Source: Allomuricauda sp.
GTDB taxonomy: Bacteria > Bacteroidota > Bacteroidia > Flavobacteriales > Flavobacteriaceae
Assembly: GCF_013911645.1 (NCBI RefSeq)
Contig: NZ_JACESV010000004.1
Coordinates: 1 to 64,000 of the forward strand
Direction of reading: 5' to 3'
DNA length: 64,000 bases
How positions within the stretch are numbered: position 1 is the first letter of the stretch; every line of letters starts with the position of its first letter. Positions 44,546 through 52,884 of the stretch are shown piece after piece. The notes beneath the pieces were generated by a model that saw only the letters and a program-made list of their open reading frames with translations, had not been told where the DNA came from and did no database searches. Position numbers and translations under genes: made by a program.

Positions 44546-45214
44546 ATGAAAACTCAAGAAAAACTCCAGGATATTCAAGTAAAACCGGATTCGTTCGAAT
44601 GTTCCGTCACTGCCGACATTACGGTTTTTGGATATGTTGACGGTAAACTTAAAATCTTGCTTATAAAAAGGTCGTTGGGACACTTTAAAAACCAATGGCA
44701 TATTCCTGGAGGCGTAATGGAGGAACACGAAACCATTGAGGACTGTGCAGCAAAGGTTCTTTTTTCCCTGACAGGGTTCAGGGGCATACACTTTGAACAG
44801 GTAAAGACTTATACTGCCTTGGACAGGCATCCTTTAAAGCGAGTTATTACAGTATGTTTTTATGCTTTGGTAAAGCCTGATAACCATCCCTTGACACTAA
44901 GGGACAATATTACGAGCATTGATTGGTTCGATGTGGACAATATTCCCAAAAATCTCGGGTATGATCATGAAAAATTAATCAACGAAGCGTACTCATTTGT
45001 ACAGAACAATTTAAGGCATAAGCTTATCGTTGGCGAACTTCTCCCGAAGGAATTTACCTTACAAGAACTTCAAAACTTATATGAGGATATTTTGAATATT
45101 GAACTGGACAGAAGGAATTTTAGAAAGCGTATATTCCAAATGGATGTTTTGGTAAACACCGAGAAAAAAAAGCAGGGTGTTAAGGGAGGACCGTATCTGT
45201 ATAGGTTAAAATAA
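44546..45214 (+). CDS. NrtR-like regulator with fully degenerate Nudix box
   Basis: 222 aa from ATG 44546 (MKTQEKLQDIQVKPDSFECS); the longer frame adds only spacer. The Nudix fold spans about residues 18-150 (IPGGVMEEHETIEDCAAKVL), then a winged helix (about 155-215) ends GGPYLYRLK. In the Nudix box the REUxEE residues are replaced by AKVLFSLTG, so catalysis is not expected. Its relative at 23082 shares the layout (LPKEFTLQELQNLYEDI against LPKKFTMKELQQVYEAI). It is divergent from the hexuronate operon and is the probable regulator responding to a uronate or a pathway intermediate. Confidence 0.88.
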   Translation: MKTQEKLQDIQVKPDSFECSVTADITVFGYVDGKLKILLIKRSLGHFKNQWHIPGGVMEEHETIEDCAAKVLFSLTGFRGIHFEQVKTYTALDRHPLKRVITVCFYALVKPDNHPLTLRDNITSIDWFDVDNIPKNLGYDHEKLINEAYSFVQNNLRHKLIVGELLPKEFTLQELQNLYEDILNIELDRRNFRKRIFQMDVLVNTEKKKQGVKGGPYLYRLK

Positions 45215-45933
45215 TGGAGGGCTGTGACATAATCCATTCTTAAGTGCTCTATTTGGTGTTAAACAAATGGACTTACTACATTTAACTGCACATTACAAAA
45301 AAATTATGTTGACTGTTTGTGAATTGACTTTGAAAAACATATCAAAAAACCAAAAAGAGAGCAAACATCGGAGTTCAAGCAAAAGACCGTCGAACTAGCT
45401 ATACCAGGGGCAAAGCCGCAGAGGTATGCAGGGAACTGAGACTGTGAGCCCCGCGGTATTAGTTGGTCAAGGCATTTATAAAAACACAAAAAAAGTGGTT
45501 CTAAAAGTCATTTAAAGTTACAACAAGAACTGTAAGTGTTTGCTCCCGATGGGAACACGCTTGATATGATTTTAGATGGTTTTAAATGAATTCAAACGAT
45601 ATGTATAAAAACACAAAACACTGAGAATCATAAGATTAACAGTGTTTTGATTTTACTTAAATAAGGTAAGTCGGGATGACTGGAAGAAAGTAATATTCAC
45701 AATCTTCTAACAATCAATATTTTAAACTAATTTCTTCAACTGATTAACCGAACTCTAAACTGCATTCAAAACGGTACATTCAGAGGCAAAACTTATGTGT
45801 GTTTTGCAAAACAAATTTAATAAAACTTGAACTTGAATTGGCTTAACAAAGCGCTAATTTTTCAATTCAAATACAACCATAAATGAAAAGTGCCATTATT
45901 TGTATAAAGAAACCCAATAAAATTAATTTTCCG
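45215..45933. other. 719-base intergenic region with IS remnant
   Basis: No intact gene. It holds the decayed IS3-type orfA fragment (45335-45515) and a perfect 9-base inverted repeat AAAACACTG/CAGTGTTTT (45615-45623, 45640-45648) with a 16-base loop. The rest is AT-rich and unremarkable. Confidence 0.6.
45335..45515 (+). pseudogene. Decayed IS3-family orfA fragment
   Basis: Translating across at least two frameshifts gives KKPKREQTSEFKQKTVELA, then YTRGKAAEVCRELRL, then VSPAVLVGQGIYKN. This order resembles the start of IS3-type OrfA proteins (KRxxYSxEFKxxAVxL, ARGxxxEVCRELG, VSPxxLxRW). No start, orfB or inverted terminal repeat remains. The match is by eye. Confidence 0.5.
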
Positions 45934-47169
45934 CTAGAGGCTTTGGCTTTGCTTTATTTTTTTTACCCAAATAAAAAGAATTATAAACAATACAATTAAA
46001 ATGGCTGGGAATATGGTCATATTTTGCATAGTGGCCTGACCTGCAACCAACTCCAGTTCATCACCAGCAATTCCTTTTGCTTTTGCTATTGCCCTGTTCG
46101 AATCAATCCAAGCACCTATAATCGGCTGAAAGAAGGAACCAGCGACCATTCCAACCGAACCGATAACCGACAAACCTATGGCGCCGCTTTTCGGGATTTT
46201 TTCAGCCACAAACCCTAGCATATTAGGCCAAAAGTATGCGATTCCAAAAGCATAAATGATAGCTGCCACATAGGCCATGCTTCCTGTTTGGGTACTGAAT
46301 AAAAATATACCAATAAGCGTCAAAACACTAGCTGCCAAGAAAACACCGGTTTGGTCCAACTTTTTAACAACAGCTCCTCCAAAGTACCTAACAACTGCCA
46401 TTAGTCCGGTTACCAAAGCTAAAATCAGCATAGGTTCAGCACCGCTTCTTGCAAGTATCAATCCGACCCATTGTTGAGGCCCAAATTCTGAAGCCGCGGT
46501 TAGAGACATACATACCAACATAAAAATGAACAGTGGGGTTCCCATTGCTTTAAAATTATATGACAATGAAGCCTCTTCTTTTGTCTTTGCCTCTGGCCAA
46601 GGTTTTCCATAAAATAAATAAGCATAGATAAGGGTAGGAACCAACAATATCCATATTTGAGATTGCCACCCAAACCCTCCGTCGGTCATGTATTTCGAAA
46701 TCAAAGCCCCAATCACAATACCACCCGGAAACCACATATGAAAACGATTCATCATTTTAATTATGGTATTTCCTTTATATAAATCCGCAATCATTGGATT
46801 ACAAGCAGCTTCTGTACATCCATTTCCGAAGCCGATCAACAAGGTGGAAATCAGTAGTCCAGCATAACTTCCAGAATAAATTGTCATAATAATTCCAAAG
46901 GTATGTGCGAAAAAGGCAAACTGCATAATCAATTTTCCGCCGATTTTATTATATACCAACCCACCAATTATCATAGAAATGGGAAAGCCCAAGAACCACA
47001 TGGAATTGATATACCCCAATTCCTCTCCTGAAAGGTTCAACTCCTCACCCAATTGGGGAAGAATACCCGCTCTTATGCTAAAGGAAAAAGCATTGGTGAT
47101 TACTGCAAAACAACTTGCGTAAAATAAAATAAGTCTTGTATTTTTTGATTCAATATTTGATGCTCCCAT
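45934..47169 (-). CDS. MFS sugar permease
   Basis: 411 aa with 12 membrane helices. The loop 2-3 motif appears as GGLVYNKIGGKLIMQFAFFA, and helix 4-5 carries GFGNGCTEAACNPMIADLY and FHMWFPGGIVIGAL. The closest feel is the FucP/nitrate-sugar branch of MFS proteins found in Bacteroidota deoxysugar and uronate loci. The substrate is inferred only from context: the downstream half of an L-6-deoxyhexose pathway lies upstream on the same strand. It has its own 184-base upstream spacer. Confidence 0.85.
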   Translation of the reverse strand: MGASNIESKNTRLILFYASCFAVITNAFSFSIRAGILPQLGEELNLSGEELGYINSMWFLGFPISMIIGGLVYNKIGGKLIMQFAFFAHTFGIIMTIYSGSYAGLLISTLLIGFGNGCTEAACNPMIADLYKGNTIIKMMNRFHMWFPGGIVIGALISKYMTDGGFGWQSQIWILLVPTLIYAYLFYGKPWPEAKTKEEASLSYNFKAMGTPLFIFMLVCMSLTAASEFGPQQWVGLILARSGAEPMLILALVTGLMAVVRYFGGAVVKKLDQTGVFLAASVLTLIGIFLFSTQTGSMAYVAAIIYAFGIAYFWPNMLGFVAEKIPKSGAIGLSVIGSVGMVAGSFFQPIIGAWIDSNRAIAKAKGIAGDELELVAGQATMQNMTIFPAILIVLFIILFIWVKKIKQSQSL

Positions 47170-47353
47170 GCATTTTAAATTTATTAACGGTTAATTTTAA
47201 TTGTCGGTTTGTCTGTACACGAACAAACACTGGAAATTTCGATTATTTACGTAAGCCCTTCTTATGTGACGGTCGCTCATGTACAAGTTTCCATTGTGCT
47301 TAAATTGTATTTGAGTTTTGAAAAAACAAATCCATATACCCAAGATTTTTCTA

Positions 47354-49798
47354 TCACAGTTTACTTTCTATTTCCTTTACCACTTTCAAAGTTTTTAACA
47401 TAGAATCCGGGGTAACTGAAATAGTATCTATCCCTTCCTCAATAAGGAACTTTGAGAAATCTGGAAAGTCCGAAGGTCCTTGACCACAAATACCTACTTT
47501 GGTCTTGTGCTTCTTGGCCGAGACTATCAACAATTTTATCATATCTTTAACAGCGGGATTGCGCTCATCATACAAATGAGCTACCAAACTGGAGTCACGA
47601 TCAAGGCCTAGAACCAATTGAGTAAGATCGTTGGAACCAATGGAAAACCCATCAATCATTGGAGCAAATTCATCTGCCAATATCACGTTGGATGGCAATT
47701 CTGCCATTAAATAGATTTCCAATCCGCGCTCTCCCCGTTTGAGACCATTTTCTTCCATAATATCCAATACCTTGATCAATTCCTGAGGAGTCCTACAAAA
47801 AGGAATCATAATAGTTATATTTTCGAGTCCAAAATCGTCCCTTACCATTTTGAGAGCTTTACATTCCAGCACAAATGCCTCTTTAAAGGTCTCGGAATAA
47901 TATCTTGAAGCCCCACGCCAACCGATCATCGGGTTTTCTTCCTTGGGCTCAAAATAATTTCCTCCCAACAGGTTGAAATACTCATTGGTCTTAAAATCAG
48001 ATAATCTTGTAATTACACGATTTGGATAAAACGCTGCACCTATTTTTGCTATTCCCTGCGCCAATTTGTTTATGAAAAAGGCTTCCTCCGATTCGTAACC
48101 CTTCATTAGTTCTTCTATCGATGCGGAAAGTGAAGGGTCGTTGAGCCCCTTGTGTTTTAACAGTGCCAAAGGATGTACTTTTATATAATTGTTGATGATA
48201 AACTCCTCCCGGGCCAGACCTACACCCCCATTGGGGATTTTTCTGTATTGGAAAGCCAATTCTGGTGACCCAATGTTCATTAAAATCGGAGTTTTTGTCT
48301 TGGGAAATTCTGAATAGGCTGTTTCGTGAAGTTTATAGTTTATTTTTCCTTTGTACACTTTTCCAACATTCCCTTCCGCACACGATACGGTAATGTTTTG
48401 CCCATTTTTTAGCAAACTCGTTGCATTCGAAGCGCCCACAATGGCGGGGACACCAATTTCACGCGCCACAATTGCAGCGTGGCAGGTTCTTCCACCTTTC
48501 TCTGTGATTATGGCTGAGGCCTTTTTCATCAATGGTTCCCAATCGGGATCTGTCATTTCGGTGACCAGGACATTTCCCTCCGTGAAATCCGTTTCGTCCG
48601 AACTGCCATCCCGCCCGTCCAAAGTAAAGATTCGATGTACTTTTCCTGTTCCAATTTTATCACCAACAGCAACACCGTCCAAGATAAGTTTGTCCTTTAA
48701 CTGGTCCTCGTCCTCGATTTCATATTCCTTTATATTATCCGACTGTTCTTGTGAGTGAATGGTCTCCGGACGCGCCTGTACTATAAAAAGTTCGTTGGTG
48801 AGCCCGTCCACGGCCCATTCGATGTCCATAGGACACCATGAACCCCTGCGCGAACTATAGTGTTCTTCAATTTTTTGGACCCATTGCGCCAGTTGCATTA
48901 CCTGCGTATCCTTTAAACAAAAGGTGTCTTGGATACTCTGTTCCACGGGGACCTGCCGAACCGTTTCAAATGGTTTGTTTCCATAAATCATTTTATGAGT
49001 CTTCCTGCCGAGCTTTTTGTCAATAATGGCATTAAAGCCTTTTTTCATGGTTGGCTTGAACACAATGAATTCGTCCGGAGATATTTCACCCCCTACCACA
49101 AGTTCACCCAACCCATAGGCCCCATTAATCAAGATTACGTCTTTAAAGCCGCTCTCCGTGTCCAATGAAAAAGCAACGCCCGAAGCCCCCAAATCGGAAC
49201 GTACCATTTTTTGGACGCAGACCGATAATTTGATCACAAAGTGATCAAAGCCCCGGGATGACCTATAGGAAATGGCCCGGTCCGTGTAAAGGGACGCAAA
49301 ACAACTTCTTATTGCAGTCAACAACATTTCCCCTCCACGAATATTCAAGTAAGTGGATTGTTGCCCTGCAAAAGAAGCATCCGGTAGATCTTCAGCAGTT
49401 GCGGAGGAGCGTACAGCAATATCCGTGGCTTCTTGATTATAATCTGCGGATAAAATGTAATAAGACTCCAAAATCGATTTTTCAACTGAAACCGGGAATT
49501 TACCATTGGAAATCAATTTTCTGATATTGGACCCCGCTTTTCTAAGCTGAATTATATCAGATGTGTTCAGCCCTTCCAAAGCGTTATTTATTTTTTCCTT
49601 CAGATTATTTTCTGCAATAAAAGCATCATAAGCATCCACCGTTACTGCGAAACCACCGGGAACCCTAATATCTTGGGCCGTTAGCTTCTGGATCATTTCA
49701 CCAAGGGAGGCGTTCTTACCCCCGACACTTGGCAGGTCATCCATTCCAATTTCATCCAATCTCCGGATATACTTTTTATTGTTTTTCATAGCACTCAT
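47354..49798 (-). CDS. ppsA: Phosphoenolpyruvate synthase
   Basis: 814 aa. The N-terminal ATP/pyruvate-phosphate dikinase domain (about residues 15-350) includes GGKNASLGEMIQKL, TAEDLPDASFAGQQSTYLNI and MDIEWAVDG. The swivelling phospho-His domain has the catalytic His near residue 440 in GGRTCHAAIVAREIGVPAI. The C-terminal PEP-binding barrel has GGVGLAREEFIINNYIKVHP, FDFG-like positions and the Cys-containing KVGICGQGPSD. It makes PEP from pyruvate and ATP. In this locus it would lift pyruvate formed from the sugar acid into gluconeogenesis. TAACCAAACAA lies directly before its start. Confidence 0.95.
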   Translation of the reverse strand: MSAMKNNKKYIRRLDEIGMDDLPSVGGKNASLGEMIQKLTAQDIRVPGGFAVTVDAYDAFIAENNLKEKINNALEGLNTSDIIQLRKAGSNIRKLISNGKFPVSVEKSILESYYILSADYNQEATDIAVRSSATAEDLPDASFAGQQSTYLNIRGGEMLLTAIRSCFASLYTDRAISYRSSRGFDHFVIKLSVCVQKMVRSDLGASGVAFSLDTESGFKDVILINGAYGLGELVVGGEISPDEFIVFKPTMKKGFNAIIDKKLGRKTHKMIYGNKPFETVRQVPVEQSIQDTFCLKDTQVMQLAQWVQKIEEHYSSRRGSWCPMDIEWAVDGLTNELFIVQARPETIHSQEQSDNIKEYEIEDEDQLKDKLILDGVAVGDKIGTGKVHRIFTLDGRDGSSDETDFTEGNVLVTEMTDPDWEPLMKKASAIITEKGGRTCHAAIVAREIGVPAIVGASNATSLLKNGQNITVSCAEGNVGKVYKGKINYKLHETAYSEFPKTKTPILMNIGSPELAFQYRKIPNGGVGLAREEFIINNYIKVHPLALLKHKGLNDPSLSASIEELMKGYESEEAFFINKLAQGIAKIGAAFYPNRVITRLSDFKTNEYFNLLGGNYFEPKEENPMIGWRGASRYYSETFKEAFVLECKALKMVRDDFGLENITIMIPFCRTPQELIKVLDIMEENGLKRGERGLEIYLMAELPSNVILADEFAPMIDGFSIGSNDLTQLVLGLDRDSSLVAHLYDERNPAVKDMIKLLIVSAKKHKTKVGICGQGPSDFPDFSKFLIEEGIDTISVTPDSMLKTLKVVKEIESKL

Positions 49799-49828
49799 TA
49801 CTTGTTTGGTTATTTACGAAATCGTTAT

Positions 49829-49843
49829 AGTTATTTGTTTGGT
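49829..49843 (-). promoter_or_regulatory. 15-base motif shared with the susC2 upstream region
   Basis: AGTTATTTGTTTGGT (plus-strand reading) lies 30-45 bases upstream of the ppsA start and is identical to 60259-60273 upstream of the second susC. A shorter copy TTGTTTGGT is at 49802-49810. On the transcribed strand it reads ACCAAACAAATAACT. It may be a common regulator site or a leader element. Confidence 0.35.
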
Positions 49844-49946
49844 ATTGGTCGTTTTTTTAAATTGTCCTTCACATTACTTCTGGAATCAGGTCGGTCCAAA
49901 ACTTCCTTGTACGGCATATAATGGACAGACCTGAAATTTTTCAATA

Positions 49947-51095
49947 TTATTTTATCAAATGGTTGGGAAAATCCCTTATGTTTTCACAGCAGATCTGTTC
50001 CATTACTTGTTGCAGCTCCATTTTCAACAGTGAAATGGTGTGGTCGCCCCCTTTGGCTCCAAGTGCCGCCACACCATACATAAAAGATCTGCCCAAAAAA
50101 GTAAACTCGGCTCCTGACGCCATTGTCCTGGCTATATCCGGACCCGACCGTATACCACTGTCCATCATCACCTTTATCTGATTGCCATATTCCTTGGCTA
50201 TCCGAACCAATGGTCTTATGGTCGATTCTCCTGCATCTAATTGTCTCCCTCCATGATTGGACACTATAATTCCATCTAGTCCTAATCGAATAGCTTTCTC
50301 CGCATCCGCTTCATTGGACACACCCTTAAGCACCAATTTTCCCTTCCACATATCTCGGATAGGCTTTATTTTTTCCTCGTTTAACCTACCGGAAAAAGTT
50401 TGGTCCATAAACTTCCCCAATTGTTTAAGATCAAGCCCCTTTGGCATATAAGGTTTCAGGGTCTCAAAATTTGGCTGTCCATGTATAAGCGTCTTTAGGG
50501 CCCATTCCGGTCTGCCCAATATCTGCAAGATGTTCTTTACCGACATTTTGGGAGGCATGGCAAGACCATTACGAATATCCCTTGGTCGAAACCCGAATGT
50601 TGGCACGTCGCATAGAATGACCAACACCGGACAGTCTGCAGCCGCTGCCCTATTGATAATATCATCCCTCAAGCTGTCTTCGGTGGGGTGATACAACTGG
50701 AACCATGCTCGTCCCTCGGTTAGTTCACCTATACGTTCAATACTGCTCGTGGTCACGGTACTAAGTATAAAAGGAATGTTGTGCTCGAAGGCGGCCTTGG
50801 CCAAAATTTCCGGGGAATTGGGCCACATGAGTCCTTGTAATCCAACGGGGGCAATACCCAAAGGAGCATCATAGGTATGTCCGAACAATTCTGTTTTCAT
50901 ATCCGACTGGGTATGCTTGCTCAAATAGTAGGGCAAGAGCTCGACATCCCTGATGTCGGCCGTGTTCTTGTGCAGGTTCACGTCCTCATTGCAGCCACCG
51001 TCCAGGTACTCAAAGGCAAACCTTGGGATCTTTTTCTTTGCCCTTTCCCTTAGGTCGTAAACCGAAGGGTACTTTTTATTTATACTTAAATCCAC
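49947..51095 (-). CDS. lldD: FMN-dependent L-lactate dehydrogenase-type enzyme
   Basis: 382 aa from a GTG at 51095 (VDLSINKKYPSVYDLRERAK). The open frame reaches 51200, but that part is shadow of the upstream FAH gene. It is an FMN alpha-hydroxy-acid dehydrogenase: FAFEYLDGGCNEDVNL, LGIAPVGLQGLMWPNSPEIL, then the active-site GIIVSNHGGRQLDAGESTI and VMMDSGIRSGPDIARTMASG. Family members oxidise L-lactate or glycolate. L-lactate is favoured because the neighbouring FAH hydrolase should release it. It starts 10 bases after the FAH stop. Confidence 0.88.
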   Translation of the reverse strand: MDLSINKKYPSVYDLRERAKKKIPRFAFEYLDGGCNEDVNLHKNTADIRDVELLPYYLSKHTQSDMKTELFGHTYDAPLGIAPVGLQGLMWPNSPEILAKAAFEHNIPFILSTVTTSSIERIGELTEGRAWFQLYHPTEDSLRDDIINRAAAADCPVLVILCDVPTFGFRPRDIRNGLAMPPKMSVKNILQILGRPEWALKTLIHGQPNFETLKPYMPKGLDLKQLGKFMDQTFSGRLNEEKIKPIRDMWKGKLVLKGVSNEADAEKAIRLGLDGIIVSNHGGRQLDAGESTIRPLVRIAKEYGNQIKVMMDSGIRSGPDIARTMASGAEFTFLGRSFMYGVAALGAKGGDHTISLLKMELQQVMEQICCENIRDFPNHLIK

Positions 51096-51105
51096 CTTTT
51101 TGTTT

Positions 51106-51960
51106 TTAGTGATACTTTTTGGCAACCTGTTTTGAAGTTCCCAAACCTTCGATTCCCAATTCAACAACATCACCTGGTTTAAGGTATTTTGGTGGGTCAA
51201 AACCTAGTCCGACTCCAGCCGGGGTTCCAGTTGATATAATATCGCCCGGCAATAATGTCATGAATTGGCTGATATAGCTCACCACCTCTTGCACATTGAA
51301 TATAAAATCCGATGTATTGCTGTTCTGAAGGGTCTCACCGTTAAGTTTTAGCCATAGGTCTAGATTATTGGGGTCTTTTATTTCATCGGCAGTAGCGATA
51401 AAAGGCCCAATGGGGGCAAACGTATCACAGCCTTTTCCCTTACACCATTGCCCTTGTTTTTCTATTTGGAAAGCCCTCTCGCTATAGTCGTTGTGCAATA
51501 CATACCCAGCTACATGATCCATGGCATTGGCTTCTTCCACATAACTTGCTTTTTTTCCTATAACCACTCCCAATTCAACTTCCCAGTCAGTTTTTTCACT
51601 GTTTTTTGGAATAACAACATCGTCATTGGGCCCAACGATTGCAGAAGTGGCCTTAAAGAATACCACGGGTTCTTTAGGGATTGCCATACCACTTTCTTCG
51701 GCGTGCTTGGCATAGTTGAGTCCCACACAGACGATTTTGGACGGGCGGACCAAGGGTGCTCCAAGCCGTTCACTCGGTAAGACAATGGGACTTTCATCCT
51801 GATTTCTATCCAACCAGCATGCCAGGCGTTTTATCCCTTCTGTCCCAAAGAAATTCTCGTTATAGTCTTCGCCAAATGCTGTAATGTCAATCCAAGTACC
51901 ATCTTCTAATTGCACTCCGGGTTTCTCTTCCCCCTCTTTTCCAAATCGTATTAATTTCAT
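51106..51960 (-). CDS. FAH-family hydrolase, probable 2,4-diketo-3-deoxy-L-fuconate/rhamnonate hydrolase
   Basis: 284 aa. The fumarylacetoacetase fold shows KIVCVGLNYAKHAEESGMAI, PVVFFKATSAIVGPNDDVVI, the metal ligands in DWEVELGVVIGKKASYVEEA, and VSYISQFMTLLPGDIISTGT ending GTPAGVGLG. This subgroup includes hydrolases that split 2,4-diketo-3-deoxy-L-fuconate or -rhamnonate to pyruvate and L-lactate. Fumarylpyruvate hydrolase or ureidoglycolate lyase-like activity is an alternative. The SDR before it and the lactate dehydrogenase after it favour the deoxysugar reading. Confidence 0.85.
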   Translation of the reverse strand: MKLIRFGKEGEEKPGVQLEDGTWIDITAFGEDYNENFFGTEGIKRLACWLDRNQDESPIVLPSERLGAPLVRPSKIVCVGLNYAKHAEESGMAIPKEPVVFFKATSAIVGPNDDVVIPKNSEKTDWEVELGVVIGKKASYVEEANAMDHVAGYVLHNDYSERAFQIEKQGQWCKGKGCDTFAPIGPFIATADEIKDPNNLDLWLKLNGETLQNSNTSDFIFNVQEVVSYISQFMTLLPGDIISTGTPAGVGLGFDPPKYLKPGDVVELGIEGLGTSKQVAKKYH

Positions 51961-52010
51961 TATTTATTAAAGTTTATGTTCTAATGTTTAACTTTCCGGA
52001 CAGCCGTCTG

Positions 52011-52787
52011 TCAACTGTTCAATTTTATAAATCCACCGTCGATTGGAAAATCGGTCCCTGTAATAAAAGAGGCCTCATCCGAACACAGGTAAAGTGCCAG
52101 GTCTGCTACCTCTTCGGGTTTTCCCATTCGCCCAATAGGCTGTGTCTTGGACAGTTTGTCGAACATTTCCTCCTCCTTTCCTGGATAGTTTTTTTGGATG
52201 AATCCGTCTACGAAGGGAGTATGTATCCTCGCGGGCGAGATGCTGTTGCATCGAATTCCGTGTCCGATATAATCCTTGGCCACAGAATAGGTCATGGTCA
52301 ATATTGCGCCCTTACTCATGGAATAGGCGAACCTATCCTGGATGCCTACGGTCGAAGCGATAGAGGCCATATTGATGATGACACCTCCTTTTTCCTTGAT
52401 TTTCGGAATAAGGGCGTGCATACAATTATATGGGCCTTTTACATTTACGCTATAGATTTTGTCCAAATCTTCCGTGGAAGTGTTTTCAATATTTCCAATG
52501 TGGGCAATGCCCGCATTGTTTATAAGTATGGAAATTTCATGTTTTGCGGTGATTCGATCAATAACCTCAATGACCTGGGTCTGATCTACCACATTGCATT
52601 GGTATGCAAAAGCAGTTCCATTCTGTTCACTAATATATTTTACGGTTCTTTCAGCATTTTCGATACTGAGTTCCAGAATGTGAACCGTTGCCCCCTGTTT
52701 TGCGAAAGTGTTAGAAATAGCCTTCCCAATTCCGCTGCCGCCGCCCGTTATAATCGCATGCTTTCCTTCTAAACTGAACTTTATCAC
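52011..52787 (-). CDS. SDR oxidoreductase, probable 2-keto-3-deoxy-L-fuconate/rhamnonate 4-dehydrogenase
   Basis: 258 aa. TGGGSGIGKAISNTFAKQG binds NAD(P); INNAGIAHIGN and the catalytic YSMSKGAI with preceding NMASIASTVG are classical SDR features. The end FITGTDFPIDGGFIKLNS is typical. The specific reaction is inferred from its place 50 bases before the FAH hydrolase, which needs a 2,4-diketo acid as substrate. Other sugar or sugar-acid dehydrogenase roles are possible. Confidence 0.82.
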   Translation of the reverse strand: MIKFSLEGKHAIITGGGSGIGKAISNTFAKQGATVHILELSIENAERTVKYISEQNGTAFAYQCNVVDQTQVIEVIDRITAKHEISILINNAGIAHIGNIENTSTEDLDKIYSVNVKGPYNCMHALIPKIKEKGGVIINMASIASTVGIQDRFAYSMSKGAILTMTYSVAKDYIGHGIRCNSISPARIHTPFVDGFIQKNYPGKEEEMFDKLSKTQPIGRMGKPEEVADLALYLCSDEASFITGTDFPIDGGFIKLNS

Positions 52788-52884
52788 ATTTTTATTTTTT
52801 ATTGTTTTTGAAATTTGAAAACATCGTTCAAAACCTTCATCGTCATCTAAAATCTCTTCCAGATGTTTATTTATACTTCAATTT

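Noticed and set aside
45615..45648. Terminator of the Nudix regulator at 44546
   Set aside because: The AAAACACTG/CAGTGTTTT repeat is about 400 bases after the stop and has a 16-base loop with no T-tract; I keep it only as an unexplained inverted repeat.
51096..51200. N-terminal extension of the lactate dehydrogenase to 51200
   Set aside because: It would overlap the FAH gene by 95 bases and has no family similarity; the GTG at 51095 gives the normal length.
51984..52772. 262-codon open frame on the plus strand
   Set aside because: It lies antisense to the SDR gene, which has all family motifs; the plus-strand translation shows no domain and comes from codon bias of the true gene.
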